From contig NZ_WLZU01000002.1 of the NCBI RefSeq assembly GCF_009870755.1, positions 1 through 64,000 of the forward strand: a DNA stretch of 64,000 nucleotides, in the 5' to 3' direction. Source of the DNA: Streptococcus halichoeri. GTDB taxonomy: Bacteria; Bacillota; Bacilli; Lactobacillales; Streptococcaceae. Position 1 is the stretch's first letter, and every line of letters begins with the position of its first letter. Of the stretch, positions 1 to 7,204 are shown piece by piece. Position numbers and translations under genes: made by a program. Under the pieces are notes generated by a model. That model was not told the DNA's origin. It did not search any database and saw nothing but the letters and a program-made list of their open reading frames with translations.

Positions 1-315
1 CAAAATAAAACCAAAATTTTCTTCAAAATATTTTCTAGCTCTAGTTGCTAATATTTTATAACGACTACCTTTACCCTTAGGATAAACAATAAAACCGTTT
101 GGATTAATTGATAAATCCACATCCTTTTTAATATCTGGATTTAATAAGATATCATTAATTAATTTTGACCTACCAAGTCCCAATAATTCTTGTAAGTTAT
201 CAATATCCCACCATTTTCCTTGTTCATTATCACTTAACAAATCTAAATATTCCTCTTTTGAAATGATAACCACATCATCTGGTACCGGAACACTCACATT
301 AAAAACCTGTTGCAT
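1..315 (-). CDS. DUF771-family phage/ICE protein, 3' end outside window
   Basis: The reverse strand is open for 105 codons from an ATG at 315 to the window edge, so the C-terminus is missing. The start is preceded by a good ribosome site (AAAGGAGTG). The protein starts MQQVFNVSVPVPDDVVIISK and later reads KWWDIDNLQELLGLGRSKL and NGFIVYPKGKGSRYKI. I recognise this as the DUF771 pattern of short proteins in the early modules of Lactobacillales prophages and integrative elements: a DNA-binding-like helix pair, then a conserved WxI/L...YPK stretch. It is the first gene downstream of the XRE-ImmA module on the same strand. Function is unknown; its presence suggests that a mobile element continues to the left. 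Confidence 0.75.
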   Translation of the reverse strand, partial: MQQVFNVSVPVPDDVVIISKEEYLDLLSDNEQGKWWDIDNLQELLGLGRSKLINDILLNPDIKKDVDLSINPNGFIVYPKGKGSRYKILATRARKYFEENFGFIL

Positions 316-331
316 ACTCTTCACTCCTTTC

Positions 332-493
332 TTAATAACGATTACCACTCACTCCAGCAAGCCTAAATATAAAAGCAAAACCAACAAATAATATCGTCAA
401 TGAAATATTCATTACTTGAAACACTATCAAATTAACTAAAATATAAATTAAGACCAACATTATAAATATAATAAAAAGCCATGAAATCTTCAT
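332..493 (-). CDS. Possible 53-aa two-helix membrane protein
   Basis: An ORF starting MKISWLFIIFIMLVLIYI encodes two hydrophobic segments and a short polar tail ending GNRY. A longer version could start at 565, inside the end of the XRE-ImmA gene. No convincing ribosome site precedes the ATG at 493, which lies inside a hairpin that looks like the terminator of the upstream gene. Composition and position fit a small phage/ICE membrane protein, but it may be an open frame by chance in AT-rich DNA. Confidence 0.35.
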   Translation of the reverse strand: MKISWLFIIFIMLVLIYILVNLIVFQVMNISLTILFVGFAFIFRLAGVSGNRY

Positions 494-496
494 GGC
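478..496 (-). terminator. Hairpin terminator after the XRE-ImmA gene
   Basis: Perfect inverted repeat with arms GCCATGAA and TTCATGGC and a 3-nt loop, followed on the minus strand by TTTTT. It lies just past the stop of the XRE-ImmA gene (516). A hairpin with the same outer arms recurs at 2512-2531, upstream of the partner gene. Confidence 0.6.
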
Positions 497-515
497 TCTT
501 TGTTTACTATACGAT

Positions 516-1682
516 TCAAATACTCTTTTTATAATCTTTAATATCAATAATCTTACTAAAGTCATTTACTTCACTAGATAAAAACTTATCAAAAAAAGTT
601 TTTTCTACATAAAATAAACGTGATAAAAAATCCAAAGTAATTTTATTTGTTTTCAAAAATTGTTCGATTGTTATTAAATCGTTGTCAAATACTACGTTAA
701 AAATACTACGTACCTTAGTTGGTCTCTTCACAGCAATATCTGTATCCAGTGGTTCTAACACCTTATATTTCTTTTTATAGATTAATCTATAAAAATAGTC
801 ATGCTGTCCTTTAGTTAATAATCCTAATTGAAATGCTCTATATTCCATTGCTTGAATTGAAACATTAAATTTCTTTTTTAAACTAATATATGAATCTGGA
901 TTACTTAATCTATTTTCAATATGTAAATCGTATATTACCTGCTTAAATCGCTTTTCTGGCAAGAGTAGATATGAAGCAAATTTATTCGCTTCAGATTCTT
1001 TTTTTTGTAAATCAAACTTATCTAAACTTTCAAAATCAACACCTCTATGAAGGAGTAAATGACCCAATTCATGAGCCAAATCAAAATTTCTTCTAACACC
1101 TGTCTTTTTTACACCTAAAATAATAAACGGAATCCCTTGTTGTGACCAAATACTATACGCATCTTCTGTACCATTCAAGTTTTTTTCAAAAATATAAATT
1201 CCAGACTTTTCTAGCTTGTAGAGTAAGTCACTATTATCATCTGATATATCTAACATTTCTCTACTAAAATCAGCTATTTTTTCAATACTTATGTTATTTT
1301 CAAGCATTTCTGCTACTTTTCTAGTCAAACTATAAAAATTTTGTTGTGGAAACTTAATAAATTGCTCTAAATAATTGATATATTTATTAATTGTATTTAA
1401 ATAAACTTCTTGATAATTAATAATTTTACGTGAAATAGTATCTGAATTTCTAAAAGCAATATCTGACACACCAAAATTACTTTCAATAATACTATCTTCA
1501 AAATAATCAATATCAACTTGAAATATTTGAGCAAGCTTTAATTTTAATGTTGTTTTTGGAGAAACTTCTCCATTTTCAAATTGCCAAATCGCTTGCTCTG
1601 AAACTTCCAATTTTTGAGCCAATTCACCTCGGCTCATTTCAAATAAAAGGCGTAATTCTTCAATTTTTTCGCCATTATACAT
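516..1682 (-). CDS. XRE-family regulator fused to ImmA/IrrE metalloprotease
   Basis: 388 aa. Residues about 5-60 form a helix-turn-helix (SRGELAQKLEVSEQAIWQFE), as in XRE repressors. The central region carries the zinc-protease motif HELGH (in FDLAHELGHLLLH) followed by a conserved SEANKFASYLLLP segment, typical of ImmA/IrrE (DUF955, COG2856) peptidases. Proteins with this architecture repress their own operon, and some act as the antitoxin or regulator of a linked gene. Here the linked gene is the 235-aa ORF upstream on the same strand, 20 nt away. The arrangement matches the spr1629-type repressor/antitoxin family of streptococci as I remember it. A switch that responds to DNA damage or to a partner protein is plausible but inferred. 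Confidence 0.85.
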   Translation of the reverse strand: MYNGEKIEELRLLFEMSRGELAQKLEVSEQAIWQFENGEVSPKTTLKLKLAQIFQVDIDYFEDSIIESNFGVSDIAFRNSDTISRKIINYQEVYLNTINKYINYLEQFIKFPQQNFYSLTRKVAEMLENNISIEKIADFSREMLDISDDNSDLLYKLEKSGIYIFEKNLNGTEDAYSIWSQQGIPFIILGVKKTGVRRNFDLAHELGHLLLHRGVDFESLDKFDLQKKESEANKFASYLLLPEKRFKQVIYDLHIENRLSNPDSYISLKKKFNVSIQAMEYRAFQLGLLTKGQHDYFYRLIYKKKYKVLEPLDTDIAVKRPTKVRSIFNVVFDNDLITIEQFLKTNKITLDFLSRLFYVEKTFFDKFLSSEVNDFSKIIDIKDYKKSI

Positions 1683-1702
1683 TAGTTATTACCTCTCTTA
1701 TC

Positions 1703-2410
1703 TTAAAGAGACTGCTTCTTTTCCAGTGGTATTAAACCAAAGTTTTCTACTTCAACATCCTCATTTAATGTAGGAATAATATTTTTAGGATCTTCAATTG
1801 GTTGAATCGGGCTAGATGAAATATAAGTAGATAAGTCTTGTATATCAAGTAATTTATCCGAAATTGGATCTGGTAAAAGAACCTTAACACTTTTTAAAAG
1901 TCTTCGTTCAGATTGATTAGGTTCATAAGAGATCATCAAAAAGCAATCAAATTTACTTTTAAAATCCTCTGTAAATAAATCATCATTAAATAAATCAAGT
2001 TGAATAGTGATTTCTTTAGCATCTTTATCACCACTATAAGTTTTTACAATCTCTTTGTTAATTGATGCACTCTCATATAAATAAGAACTTTTAGTACGAC
2101 TAGACTTTCCAAAAACTTGTTTTGACCTTGATTCCCCTTTAAAAAGAATCAACGTTTTTCCAAATTTTGTATCAGCACAAAATTGTAAATATTCCCAGCT
2201 TTCACCAGCTTTTTTCAATGCATCTCTCTTAAGAAATTTTGATTGACTTTTATCAAATGCATCATCTATATAATTTGATTTTGTCCAAGCAAAACCAGTT
2301 GAAACTGACATCTCTTCTTTTTTCTCAATTCTCATTTGAAGATAGTTATTATAACCTAATATAATATTATTGACAATCTCTTGTGCCTCTTCTTCGTTAA
2401 ATAGTTCCAT
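1703..2410 (-). CDS. Unknown partner of the XRE-ImmA protein (DUF5986-like)
   Basis: 235 aa, no signal peptide, no membrane segment and no catalytic motif that I recognise. It opens MELFNEEEAQEIVNNI and has a basic middle (KGESRSKQVFGKSSRTKSSY), then a beta-rich stretch and an acidic C-terminus. The ATG has a ribosome site (AAGGAGAAAAC) upstream. It is the first gene of a two-gene operon with the XRE-ImmA gene. In related streptococcal loci the partner is annotated DUF5986; I assign that from memory and context, not from a search. Candidate toxin or effector controlled by the downstream protein. Confidence 0.55.
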   Translation of the reverse strand: MELFNEEEAQEIVNNIILGYNNYLQMRIEKKEEMSVSTGFAWTKSNYIDDAFDKSQSKFLKRDALKKAGESWEYLQFCADTKFGKTLILFKGESRSKQVFGKSSRTKSSYLYESASINKEIVKTYSGDKDAKEITIQLDLFNDDLFTEDFKSKFDCFLMISYEPNQSERRLLKSVKVLLPDPISDKLLDIQDLSTYISSSPIQPIEDPKNIIPTLNEDVEVENFGLIPLEKKQSL

Positions 2411-2511
2411 ATGTTTTCTCCTTTTTTATACAGTCATTATATCATACATAAAGAAAACACAACATATTTTTTGAAAAACTTAAAGTAAAGAATTTAACAT
2501 ATAAAATTAAA

Positions 2512-2531
2512 GCCATGAAATGAATCATGGC
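2512..2531. terminator. Hairpin bracketing the XRE-ImmA operon
   Basis: Inverted repeat GCCATGA / TCATGGC with a 6-nt loop. Its outer arms match those of the hairpin at 478-496, so two near-identical hairpins bracket the two-gene operon. The flanking T-richness is modest on both strands, so it may be a weak bidirectional terminator or an operator. Confidence 0.4.
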
Positions 2532-2622
2532 ATTATCTTATTTTTCACTTTTCTTTTTTGGTATATCTCAATAGAAACTTTTTTATTTTTTGTATATCAA
2601 TCATTTAACACCTTCTATAAAA

Positions 2623-2657
2623 TAAAAAAGCAGTCACTTTTTAAGCGACTACTGCTA
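2623..2657 (-). terminator. Terminator of the decayed toxin gene
   Basis: Inverted repeat with arms AGCAGT/ACTGCT and partial inner pairing, followed on the minus strand by TTTTTTATTTT. It overlaps the end of the YoeB remnant, as expected for the end of a toxin-antitoxin operon. Confidence 0.55.
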
Positions 2658-2910
2658 CTTATAATGATCTCTAAAAGATAAAAAAATAGATTTCACCATC
2701 TTCTATCATATAAATCAACCTATGTTCTTCTGTAATTCTTCGAGACCAAGCACCTGAATAATGGTATGTCAAAGGTTCTGGTTTTCCAATGCCTTCAAAA
2801 GGGGCTCTTTTAATATCTTCTATCAAACGATTAATTCGTTTCAAGACTTTTTGGTCTTCCTGTTACCAAGAAACATAATCTTTCCATGCTTCATCAGTAA
2901 AATTAAACAT
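2655..2910 (-). pseudogene. yoeB: YoeB toxin, broken by a nonsense codon and a frameshift
   Basis: Translation from the ATG at 2910 gives MFNFTDEAWKDYVSW, then TAA, then QEDQKVLKRINRLIEDIKR and onward through GIGKPEPL and GAWSRRI to EEHRLIYMIEDGEI. These are family motifs of the YoeB/Txe ribosome-dependent mRNA interferase, including the GKPEPL loop and the conserved arginines. The TAA sits where the family usually has glutamine, so it is probably a CAA-to-TAA change. Near the end, a run of seven T puts the frame into a stop after IYFFIF. Six T would restore FLSFRDHYK, the expected YoeB tail with its catalytic His-Tyr. Two independent lesions make this a dead toxin. Its start overlaps the end of the antitoxin remnant. 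Confidence 0.9.
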
Positions 2911-3004
2911 CTTCTACCTCAATTAAACTATGTTTAATGACTTGCTTTTCTTTAACTTGTGATATACCTTTAGTAACCTTATGCGATAGATAATCATTTT
3001 CCAT
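2903..3004 (-). pseudogene. yefM: C-terminal fragment of YefM antitoxin
   Basis: Only about 33 codons remain: MENDYLSHKVTKGISQVKEK followed by a tail ending HSLIEVEDV. The stop overlaps the toxin ATG, the usual YefM-YoeB coupling. The sequence matches the C-terminal toxin-wrapping part of Phd/YefM antitoxins, while the DNA-binding N-terminal two thirds are absent. The ATG is probably fortuitous, since the fragment abuts a terminator hairpin of another gene. Confidence 0.75.
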
Positions 3005-3011
3005 TAAAAAA

Positions 3012-3030
3012 GAACAAGTTTTACTTGTCC
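3012..3030 (-). terminator. Terminator hairpin
   Basis: Arms GGACAAGT/ACTTGTTC with a 3-4-nt loop, followed on the minus strand by TTTTTT. It closes the short ORF ending at 3035 and abuts the antitoxin fragment, marking a junction between remnants. Confidence 0.6.
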
Positions 3031-3034
3031 AAGA

Positions 3035-3115
3035 TTAATTGAATTCTTCTAACTTACGACCTATACCAGCCATATTATTTTGTGCTTTTTTAACATCCCT
3101 ATTATTTAGAGTCAT
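3035..3115 (-). CDS. 26-codon ORF or gene tail, unknown
   Basis: Reads MTLNNRDVKKAQNNMAGIGR then KLEEFN and stop. It has AGGTG directly before the ATG but no proper spacing. A strong terminator follows the stop. I think it is more likely the C-terminal remnant of a larger mobile-element gene than a functional peptide; no family recognised. Confidence 0.3.
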   Translation of the reverse strand: MTLNNRDVKKAQNNMAGIGRKLEEFN

Positions 3116-3365
3116 CACCTAAGGAGCTATCCTTGCCGGCTATTTGCTCATGCCACAAAAATTTAGTCCTTTTGGGCTGAAACATGCCGACTTTTGCTAT
3201 TTAGCATTGGTGGAGTCGCTATCATTTTTTTGTGAATTTGGTATAATTTAAAGGCAGCTGTCTTATTGGGCACTCATCATGGTTCTTACTGTTAATTCAC
3301 TATGGATTAGGGAGCAATTCTAACGTCCCTGTAAGGTTCAATCAAGGAACAAGCCCAAAGGGCTA
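3116..3365. other. Non-coding junction between accessory and core DNA
   Basis: Base composition changes from AT-rich (left) to more balanced (right). On the plus strand a stretch from about 3129 to 3254 is open for roughly 40 codons (including GAILAGYLLMPQKFSPFGLK) without a start, which suggests a decayed membrane-protein fragment. No RNA gene or attachment site could be identified. Confidence 0.4.
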
Positions 3366-4682
3366 TCAGCCCCCACCCACCATTAGACTATAGATAAGCA
3401 CCGCCAGTAAAGCAATGGCAAAGGTTAATGGCATGCCATACATCAGTTGCTGCTTAAAGACGCTGTCGCGTTCTTCCTGCTCTGGAATTGACGCTTGGAT
3501 GAGCGAACCTGCAGCCGAAAATGGTGATATATTGGTCGATAAAGCACCCGCTACAATCGCTACGAATAAAACATGTGCTTGAATATGAGGATGCGCCTGC
3601 GAAATAGCTGTCGCAACCGGAAATAAGGTCGGCGCTACAACTGATAGCGTTGAGCTAAATAAGGAAAGAATGCCAGCTATAAAGGCAAAAGCCAGTGGTA
3701 ATAGCTGAGGGGGAAGTGTTTGTCTCATGCCATTAGCAACTGTCTCTATCAGACCAAATTGGGTCGCTAGTTTAATGAGCACCCCCATCCCAGATAACAT
3801 GATTAAGGTATTCCAGGGAAGCTGTGAAAAGACACGCTTTTGATCAGAGAGGTTAAGCAAAAAAGCAAGGACTGATAAGACTATACAAATCAGGCCAATA
3901 TCTGCCATTCGTGTAACTGCTGTGAGTGTGTCAATGCCAGGAAAAAGCAAGCTTAAATTGGGCAGGACTAATACCAAAGCCATCATCATGCCCATTAAAC
4001 CAAGCGTCTGCTTTTGCTTGTGGGTTAAAGCTGCTGGTTTTTCGATAACCCAAGCCGGCTGATTCGTCTGACGGTAAAAGAATTTATTAATGGCATAAGC
4101 CAAAAGCAAAAACAGTAATGGATATAAGATCGTAAAGAGAAAGATGGAAAGACCAAAACTTAGAGCCTCTTTACCCCAGCCGAGCTCTTTGAACAAGCCT
4201 TGAAAAACAAGACCTGAGCCACTGGTCATAAAGTTAGCACCGCCAGCAGCCCCTAAGTTGACCACCTGAGTGGTCAGCAAAATACTTTTACGACTCTGTT
4301 TACATAAGGATACAGCAAGTGGACAGCAGATTACCATGGTTGTAAAAAAGCCCGCTCCAGCAGCTGCTATCCCCATTGCTAGAAAATATAAAATCAGATA
4401 GATTCCTTGTGAATAGCTTTGCGTTTTATAAAGGACCAGCTGGGCAAGATAGGTTAAGGTACCGTTTGTAATCGCAAAATTATAAAATAAGGATACGGCA
4501 AGTATCGTGAAAAAGAGTTGAGTGGGCCACATGTCAATCAAATCTTTTGGTGCTACTTTTAATACACCAGCACCTATTAAATAGGCAAATGCTATCGCAA
4601 TCAAACCAACGTTGATTTTCTTCCAATAGCCAATGGCGATTGATAAAAAAATGGCAATAATAATAACAAACTGAATCAGCAT
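3366..4682 (-). CDS. Ion-transporter-superfamily permease (dicarboxylate/MatC-like)
   Basis: 438 aa, almost entirely hydrophobic, with 10-12 predicted membrane spans in two similar halves. The N-terminal half resembles the dicarboxylate carrier MatC N-terminal family and the C-terminal half the SLC13/ArsB-type ion transporter superfamily, with small-residue re-entrant loops (GAAGGANFMTSGSGL and NISPFSAAGSLI). It should move an organic anion across the membrane. It is divergent from nadC. Quinolinate, the substrate of NadC, is a pyridine dicarboxylate, and no nadA or nadB is present in this window, so a role in quinolinate or other dicarboxylate uptake is attractive but unproven. Confidence 0.7.
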   Translation of the reverse strand: MLIQFVIIIAIFLSIAIGYWKKINVGLIAIAFAYLIGAGVLKVAPKDLIDMWPTQLFFTILAVSLFYNFAITNGTLTYLAQLVLYKTQSYSQGIYLILYFLAMGIAAAGAGFFTTMVICCPLAVSLCKQSRKSILLTTQVVNLGAAGGANFMTSGSGLVFQGLFKELGWGKEALSFGLSIFLFTILYPLLFLLLAYAINKFFYRQTNQPAWVIEKPAALTHKQKQTLGLMGMMMALVLVLPNLSLLFPGIDTLTAVTRMADIGLICIVLSVLAFLLNLSDQKRVFSQLPWNTLIMLSGMGVLIKLATQFGLIETVANGMRQTLPPQLLPLAFAFIAGILSLFSSTLSVVAPTLFPVATAISQAHPHIQAHVLFVAIVAGALSTNISPFSAAGSLIQASIPEQEERDSVFKQQLMYGMPLTFAIALLAVLIYSLMVGGG

Positions 4683-4723
4683 CTATTTCCCCTTAAATTA
4701 TTAGAGTTGGAAGTACTCTCCCC

Positions 4724-4752
4724 CATTTAAGTTGCTATGATAAGCCTGTCAA
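4724..4752 (-). promoter_or_regulatory. Sigma-70 promoter of the permease
   Basis: On the minus strand a perfect TTGACA (-35, at 4752-4747) is followed after 17 nt by TAAATG (-10, at 4729-4724), about 40 nt upstream of the permease ATG. Confidence 0.55.
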
Positions 4753-4840
4753 CTAACTTAAACTAATGTTTTACCCTATTTGTTTTGAAAATATGATGAG
4801 CAAACTGACGCTCAATTGATGATATGGATCGTTTTACCAC

Positions 4841-4897
4841 TTGACTATTGTACCAAAAAGACATAAACTTGTCTTGTCATGTGTAAAGACAAGTTTA
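4841..4897 (+). promoter_or_regulatory. nadC promoter overlapped by a NiaR-like palindrome
   Basis: TTGACT at 4841-4846 and TAAACT at 4864-4869 are spaced 17 nt, a plausible promoter. A perfect inverted repeat (TAAACTTGTCTT, 10-nt spacer, AAGACAAGTTTA; 4864-4897) begins exactly at the -10 hexamer, so a bound repressor would block transcription. The half-site GTCTT with TGTAAAGAC resembles published NiaR operators. The niaR gene lies 1 kb away, which supports the assignment. Confidence 0.75.
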
Positions 4898-4920
4898 ATT
4901 TTACTATTTAGGAGGATTGA

Positions 4921-5778
4921 ATGTACCCCCAACTCAATAACTTTCAAATTGATGACGTCTTAATTAGAGCTTTACAAGAGGATGTTAATTCCGAAGATTT
5001 TAGTACCAACGCTATTTTTGATAACCCTAAATTAGCAACAGTCTCACTAATAGCTAAAGAAGCTGGACTGCTCGCAGGCTTAGATGTTTTTAAGAGAGTC
5101 TTTCAGTTATATGATGCTGAGGTTAGCTTTTCTGATAGCCCGTTTGAAGACGGCAGCCCATTTCAAAAAGGCGATAAGATTTTAGAGGTTGTCGGTAAGG
5201 TAAGCACTTTATTAACGTGTGAGCGCGTTGCGTTAAACTTTCTGCAAAGAATGTCGGGTATTGCCAGCCTAGCTGACGCTTACATCAAAGCTTTAGATGA
5301 TCCTTCCATTAAGGTTTTTGATACACGAAAAACCACCCCGAACCTCCGTCTTTTTGAAAAATATGCTGTTAGGGTCGGTGGCGCATACAACCATCGCTTT
5401 AATCTATCAGACGCTATCATGCTAAAAGATAATCACATTAACGCTGCTGGTAGTGTGACTGCCGCTATTACAAAAGCTAAGCAATATGCGCCTTTTATCA
5501 AGCAAGTCGAAATTGAAGTAGAGACGCTTGAAGAGGTACAAGAAGCAGTGGCAGCAAAAGCTGACATCATTATGTTAGATAATATGAACCTTGAGCTGAT
5601 CAAAAAAGCTATCTCTATCATCAACAAACAAGCTATAATCGAAGTTTCAGGCAATATCACGCTAGATAATATTGCCACCTTCAAAGGTCTTGAAGTTGAT
5701 TATATTTCTAGCGGTAGCTTGACCCATAACGCTAGCAGTATTGACTTTTCAATGAAACAGTTACGGTATCTGGACTAA
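4921..5778 (+). CDS. nadC: Nicotinate-nucleotide pyrophosphorylase (carboxylating)
   Basis: 285 aa, the normal length. NadC condenses quinolinate with phosphoribosyl pyrophosphate to give nicotinate mononucleotide and CO2. Signature residues are present: CERVALNFLQRMSGIA, FDTRKTTPNLR, the basic AVRVGGAYNHRFNL and MLKDNHI segments, and the C-terminal barrel motifs IMLDNMNLE, IEVSGNI and ISSGSLTH. The ATG has an ideal AGGAGG site 6-8 nt upstream. The aspartate oxidase and quinolinate synthase genes (nadB, nadA) are not adjacent, so the enzyme probably uses imported quinolinate. Confidence 0.95.
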   Translation: MYPQLNNFQIDDVLIRALQEDVNSEDFSTNAIFDNPKLATVSLIAKEAGLLAGLDVFKRVFQLYDAEVSFSDSPFEDGSPFQKGDKILEVVGKVSTLLTCERVALNFLQRMSGIASLADAYIKALDDPSIKVFDTRKTTPNLRLFEKYAVRVGGAYNHRFNLSDAIMLKDNHINAAGSVTAAITKAKQYAPFIKQVEIEVETLEEVQEAVAAKADIIMLDNMNLELIKKAISIINKQAIIEVSGNITLDNIATFKGLEVDYISSGSLTHNASSIDFSMKQLRYLD

Positions 5779-5780
5779 AA

Positions 5781-5824
5781 AATAGGCCTATTATTTTCTA
5801 CGCTAAGAAAATAATGGGTCTATT
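5781..5824. terminator. Bidirectional terminator between nadC and niaR
   Basis: 18-nt arms (5781-5798 and 5807-5824) with two G-T type mismatches and an 8-nt loop, directly after the nadC stop and between convergent genes. Confidence 0.7.
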
Positions 5825-5910
5825 TCTAATATAGTTAAGGGTCACTAGCACAAGCTAAGCTTTATGTGTGTGGGGAATCAGGGTTCCCTAGCTATAAAAA
5901 GTGCCAAGGC

Positions 5911-6438
5911 TCATTCTCCAACGATAAAGCCCATCTTTGCCCACTGCTCCTCTACTTCATCTAAGATAGCTTCTGTATCTGCTACAATCGTATGGTAATG
6001 GTAGCCATCTGTAAGCCGCTTAAGCGGCCTGCTAACGCCTGATGTCATCTTAAGCAATAGGTCTTGAACATCCTTTCGTGATTTGATGTTCAATTCGATC
6101 CTGATTTTTCCATAGGCCTTGTGCCATACAAAGACATCTTTAAGGACTGCCCCGACATCAACAACAGCATTTAGCTCTCGTTCAATATCGTCATCGGTGT
6201 GCAAAACTTTTAAAATTCTACTGCATTTTGTGGATAGAAATAGCTTATAGCCACGATGAGTTGAGACAATATCATGGCTTTCTGCTTTTAAAATAGCAAT
6301 ATCTTGAACGATGACTTGCCTAGAAACATTAAACATGTTAGCCAGGTTGGTACCGCTGATGGGATAATCACTGTCTTTTAGAACATCTAAAATTTGTCCG
6401 CGCCTTTTACTGGTTTCCGTCATTTTTTCATGCCTCAT
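5911..6438 (-). CDS. niaR: NiaR, nicotinate-responsive repressor of NAD genes
   Basis: 175 aa. Residues about 10-60 form a winged helix-turn-helix (HTH_11 type; LANMFNVSRQVIVQDIAILK). Residues about 70-170 are a 3H domain whose histidines (LHTDDD, VWHKAYG, YHYHT) bind a metal and nicotinate. In Firmicutes NiaR (YrxA) represses NAD synthesis and niacin-uptake genes when nicotinic acid is abundant. It is convergent with nadC, whose promoter holds a matching palindrome. The start at 6438 has TAGGAAG about 7 nt upstream. Confidence 0.92.
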   Translation of the reverse strand: MRHEKMTETSKRRGQILDVLKDSDYPISGTNLANMFNVSRQVIVQDIAILKAESHDIVSTHRGYKLFLSTKCSRILKVLHTDDDIERELNAVVDVGAVLKDVFVWHKAYGKIRIELNIKSRKDVQDLLLKMTSGVSRPLKRLTDGYHYHTIVADTEAILDEVEEQWAKMGFIVGE

Positions 6439-6639
6439 TTTTAACTTCCTACTTCATTATATTAAGAAAAATGGGCTGAAAAAGCAACTGCTGATTCAGC
6501 AAAAAATGAGAATTGGCACCCTCAGGTAAGGGCAATTACCGATTAACAGCTGTAAGCGAATACGCCAAGTCTTAAATCACCTGCTAGCGCGATGCTATTT
6601 GTAGCATTGATGTCAGCGTCTGCCTTGCTAAGGGAAATA

Positions 6640-6676
6640 ACGCTCTTTCTTGTTTTTTAGCAAAAAAGAGCGTTGG
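6640..6676 (-). terminator. Hairpin downstream of the 68-aa membrane protein
   Basis: Arms AACGCTCTTT and AAAGAGCGTT flank a T-rich loop. It lies about 20 nt beyond the stop at 6694 on the minus strand and could end that transcript. The trailing T tract is short. Confidence 0.45.
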
Positions 6677-6693
6677 CATCGATCACCGCTCTG

Positions 6694-6900
6694 CTATTTT
6701 CTTTGAGAAAAAAACTTATCAATAAGCCACTGTAAAAGGGCAACCAGGCCTACAAAAATAAGCCAAACGCTCAATGATAGGACTTTAACTGCTAAAACAT
6801 TCTTCGCGCCTGATCCATCTTGCGGTCTAACCCACAGGTAGACTCCGACTAAAACGCTCAGCAAAAGCTCAAGCCAAACGAAATATTTTTTGATCATCAT
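6694..6900 (-). CDS. 68-aa membrane protein, unknown
   Basis: Two hydrophobic helices (about residues 6-24 and 38-62) separated by a polar loop (RPQDGSGAKN), with a basic tail (KFFSQRK). A strong AAGGAG lies 5 nt before two consecutive ATG codons. No family recognised. It is divergent from the zinc-box ABC operon, but nothing ties it to zinc. Confidence 0.6.
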   Translation of the reverse strand: MMIKKYFVWLELLLSVLVGVYLWVRPQDGSGAKNVLAVKVLSLSVWLIFVGLVALLQWLIDKFFSQRK

Positions 6901-7094
6901 CTTTTCTCCTTATGCAGTTCTGCCACTGTAAAACGATTACATCACTAGGATGACATACCCATTATCAGGTGACAAGCCTGGGACCTTTGTCTAAGGACAG
7001 CAAGCTTGTGTGATTGCTCCTTGTGGCATTTCAAGAGCCAGATTGGGGAAATCAGGCTTGGTAAGCAGATAGATGAAAAAAACAAACTATTTAA

Positions 7095-7106
7095 TTAACC
7101 AGTTAA
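7095..7106 (+). promoter_or_regulatory. AdcR (zinc repressor) operator
   Basis: TTAACCAGTTAA is an exact match to the streptococcal AdcR consensus TTAACYRGTTAA. It lies 4 nt upstream of the -35 box of the next promoter, the usual place for AdcR repression. AdcR is the MarR-family regulator that binds DNA when zinc is plentiful, so the downstream operon should be induced by zinc starvation. Confidence 0.8.
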
Positions 7107-7110
7107 ACAA

Positions 7111-7139
7111 TTGCCTTGCTATTTTTTTCTTGTTATAAT
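7111..7139 (+). promoter_or_regulatory. Promoter of the ABC importer operon
   Basis: TTGCCT (7111-7116) and a perfect TATAAT (7134-7139), spaced 17 nt. The rest of the gap from 6901 holds only this promoter and the AdcR box. Confidence 0.75.
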
Positions 7140-7204
7140 AAAAAAGTCGGCAACATGCCACTATTTATCACATACATTATTTATTAGAAATAGGAGATTG
7201 ATTA

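Noticed and set aside
332..565. 77-aa form of the small membrane ORF
   Set aside because: The extra N-terminus overlaps the XRE-ImmA gene end and has no ribosome site; the shorter form is listed at low confidence.
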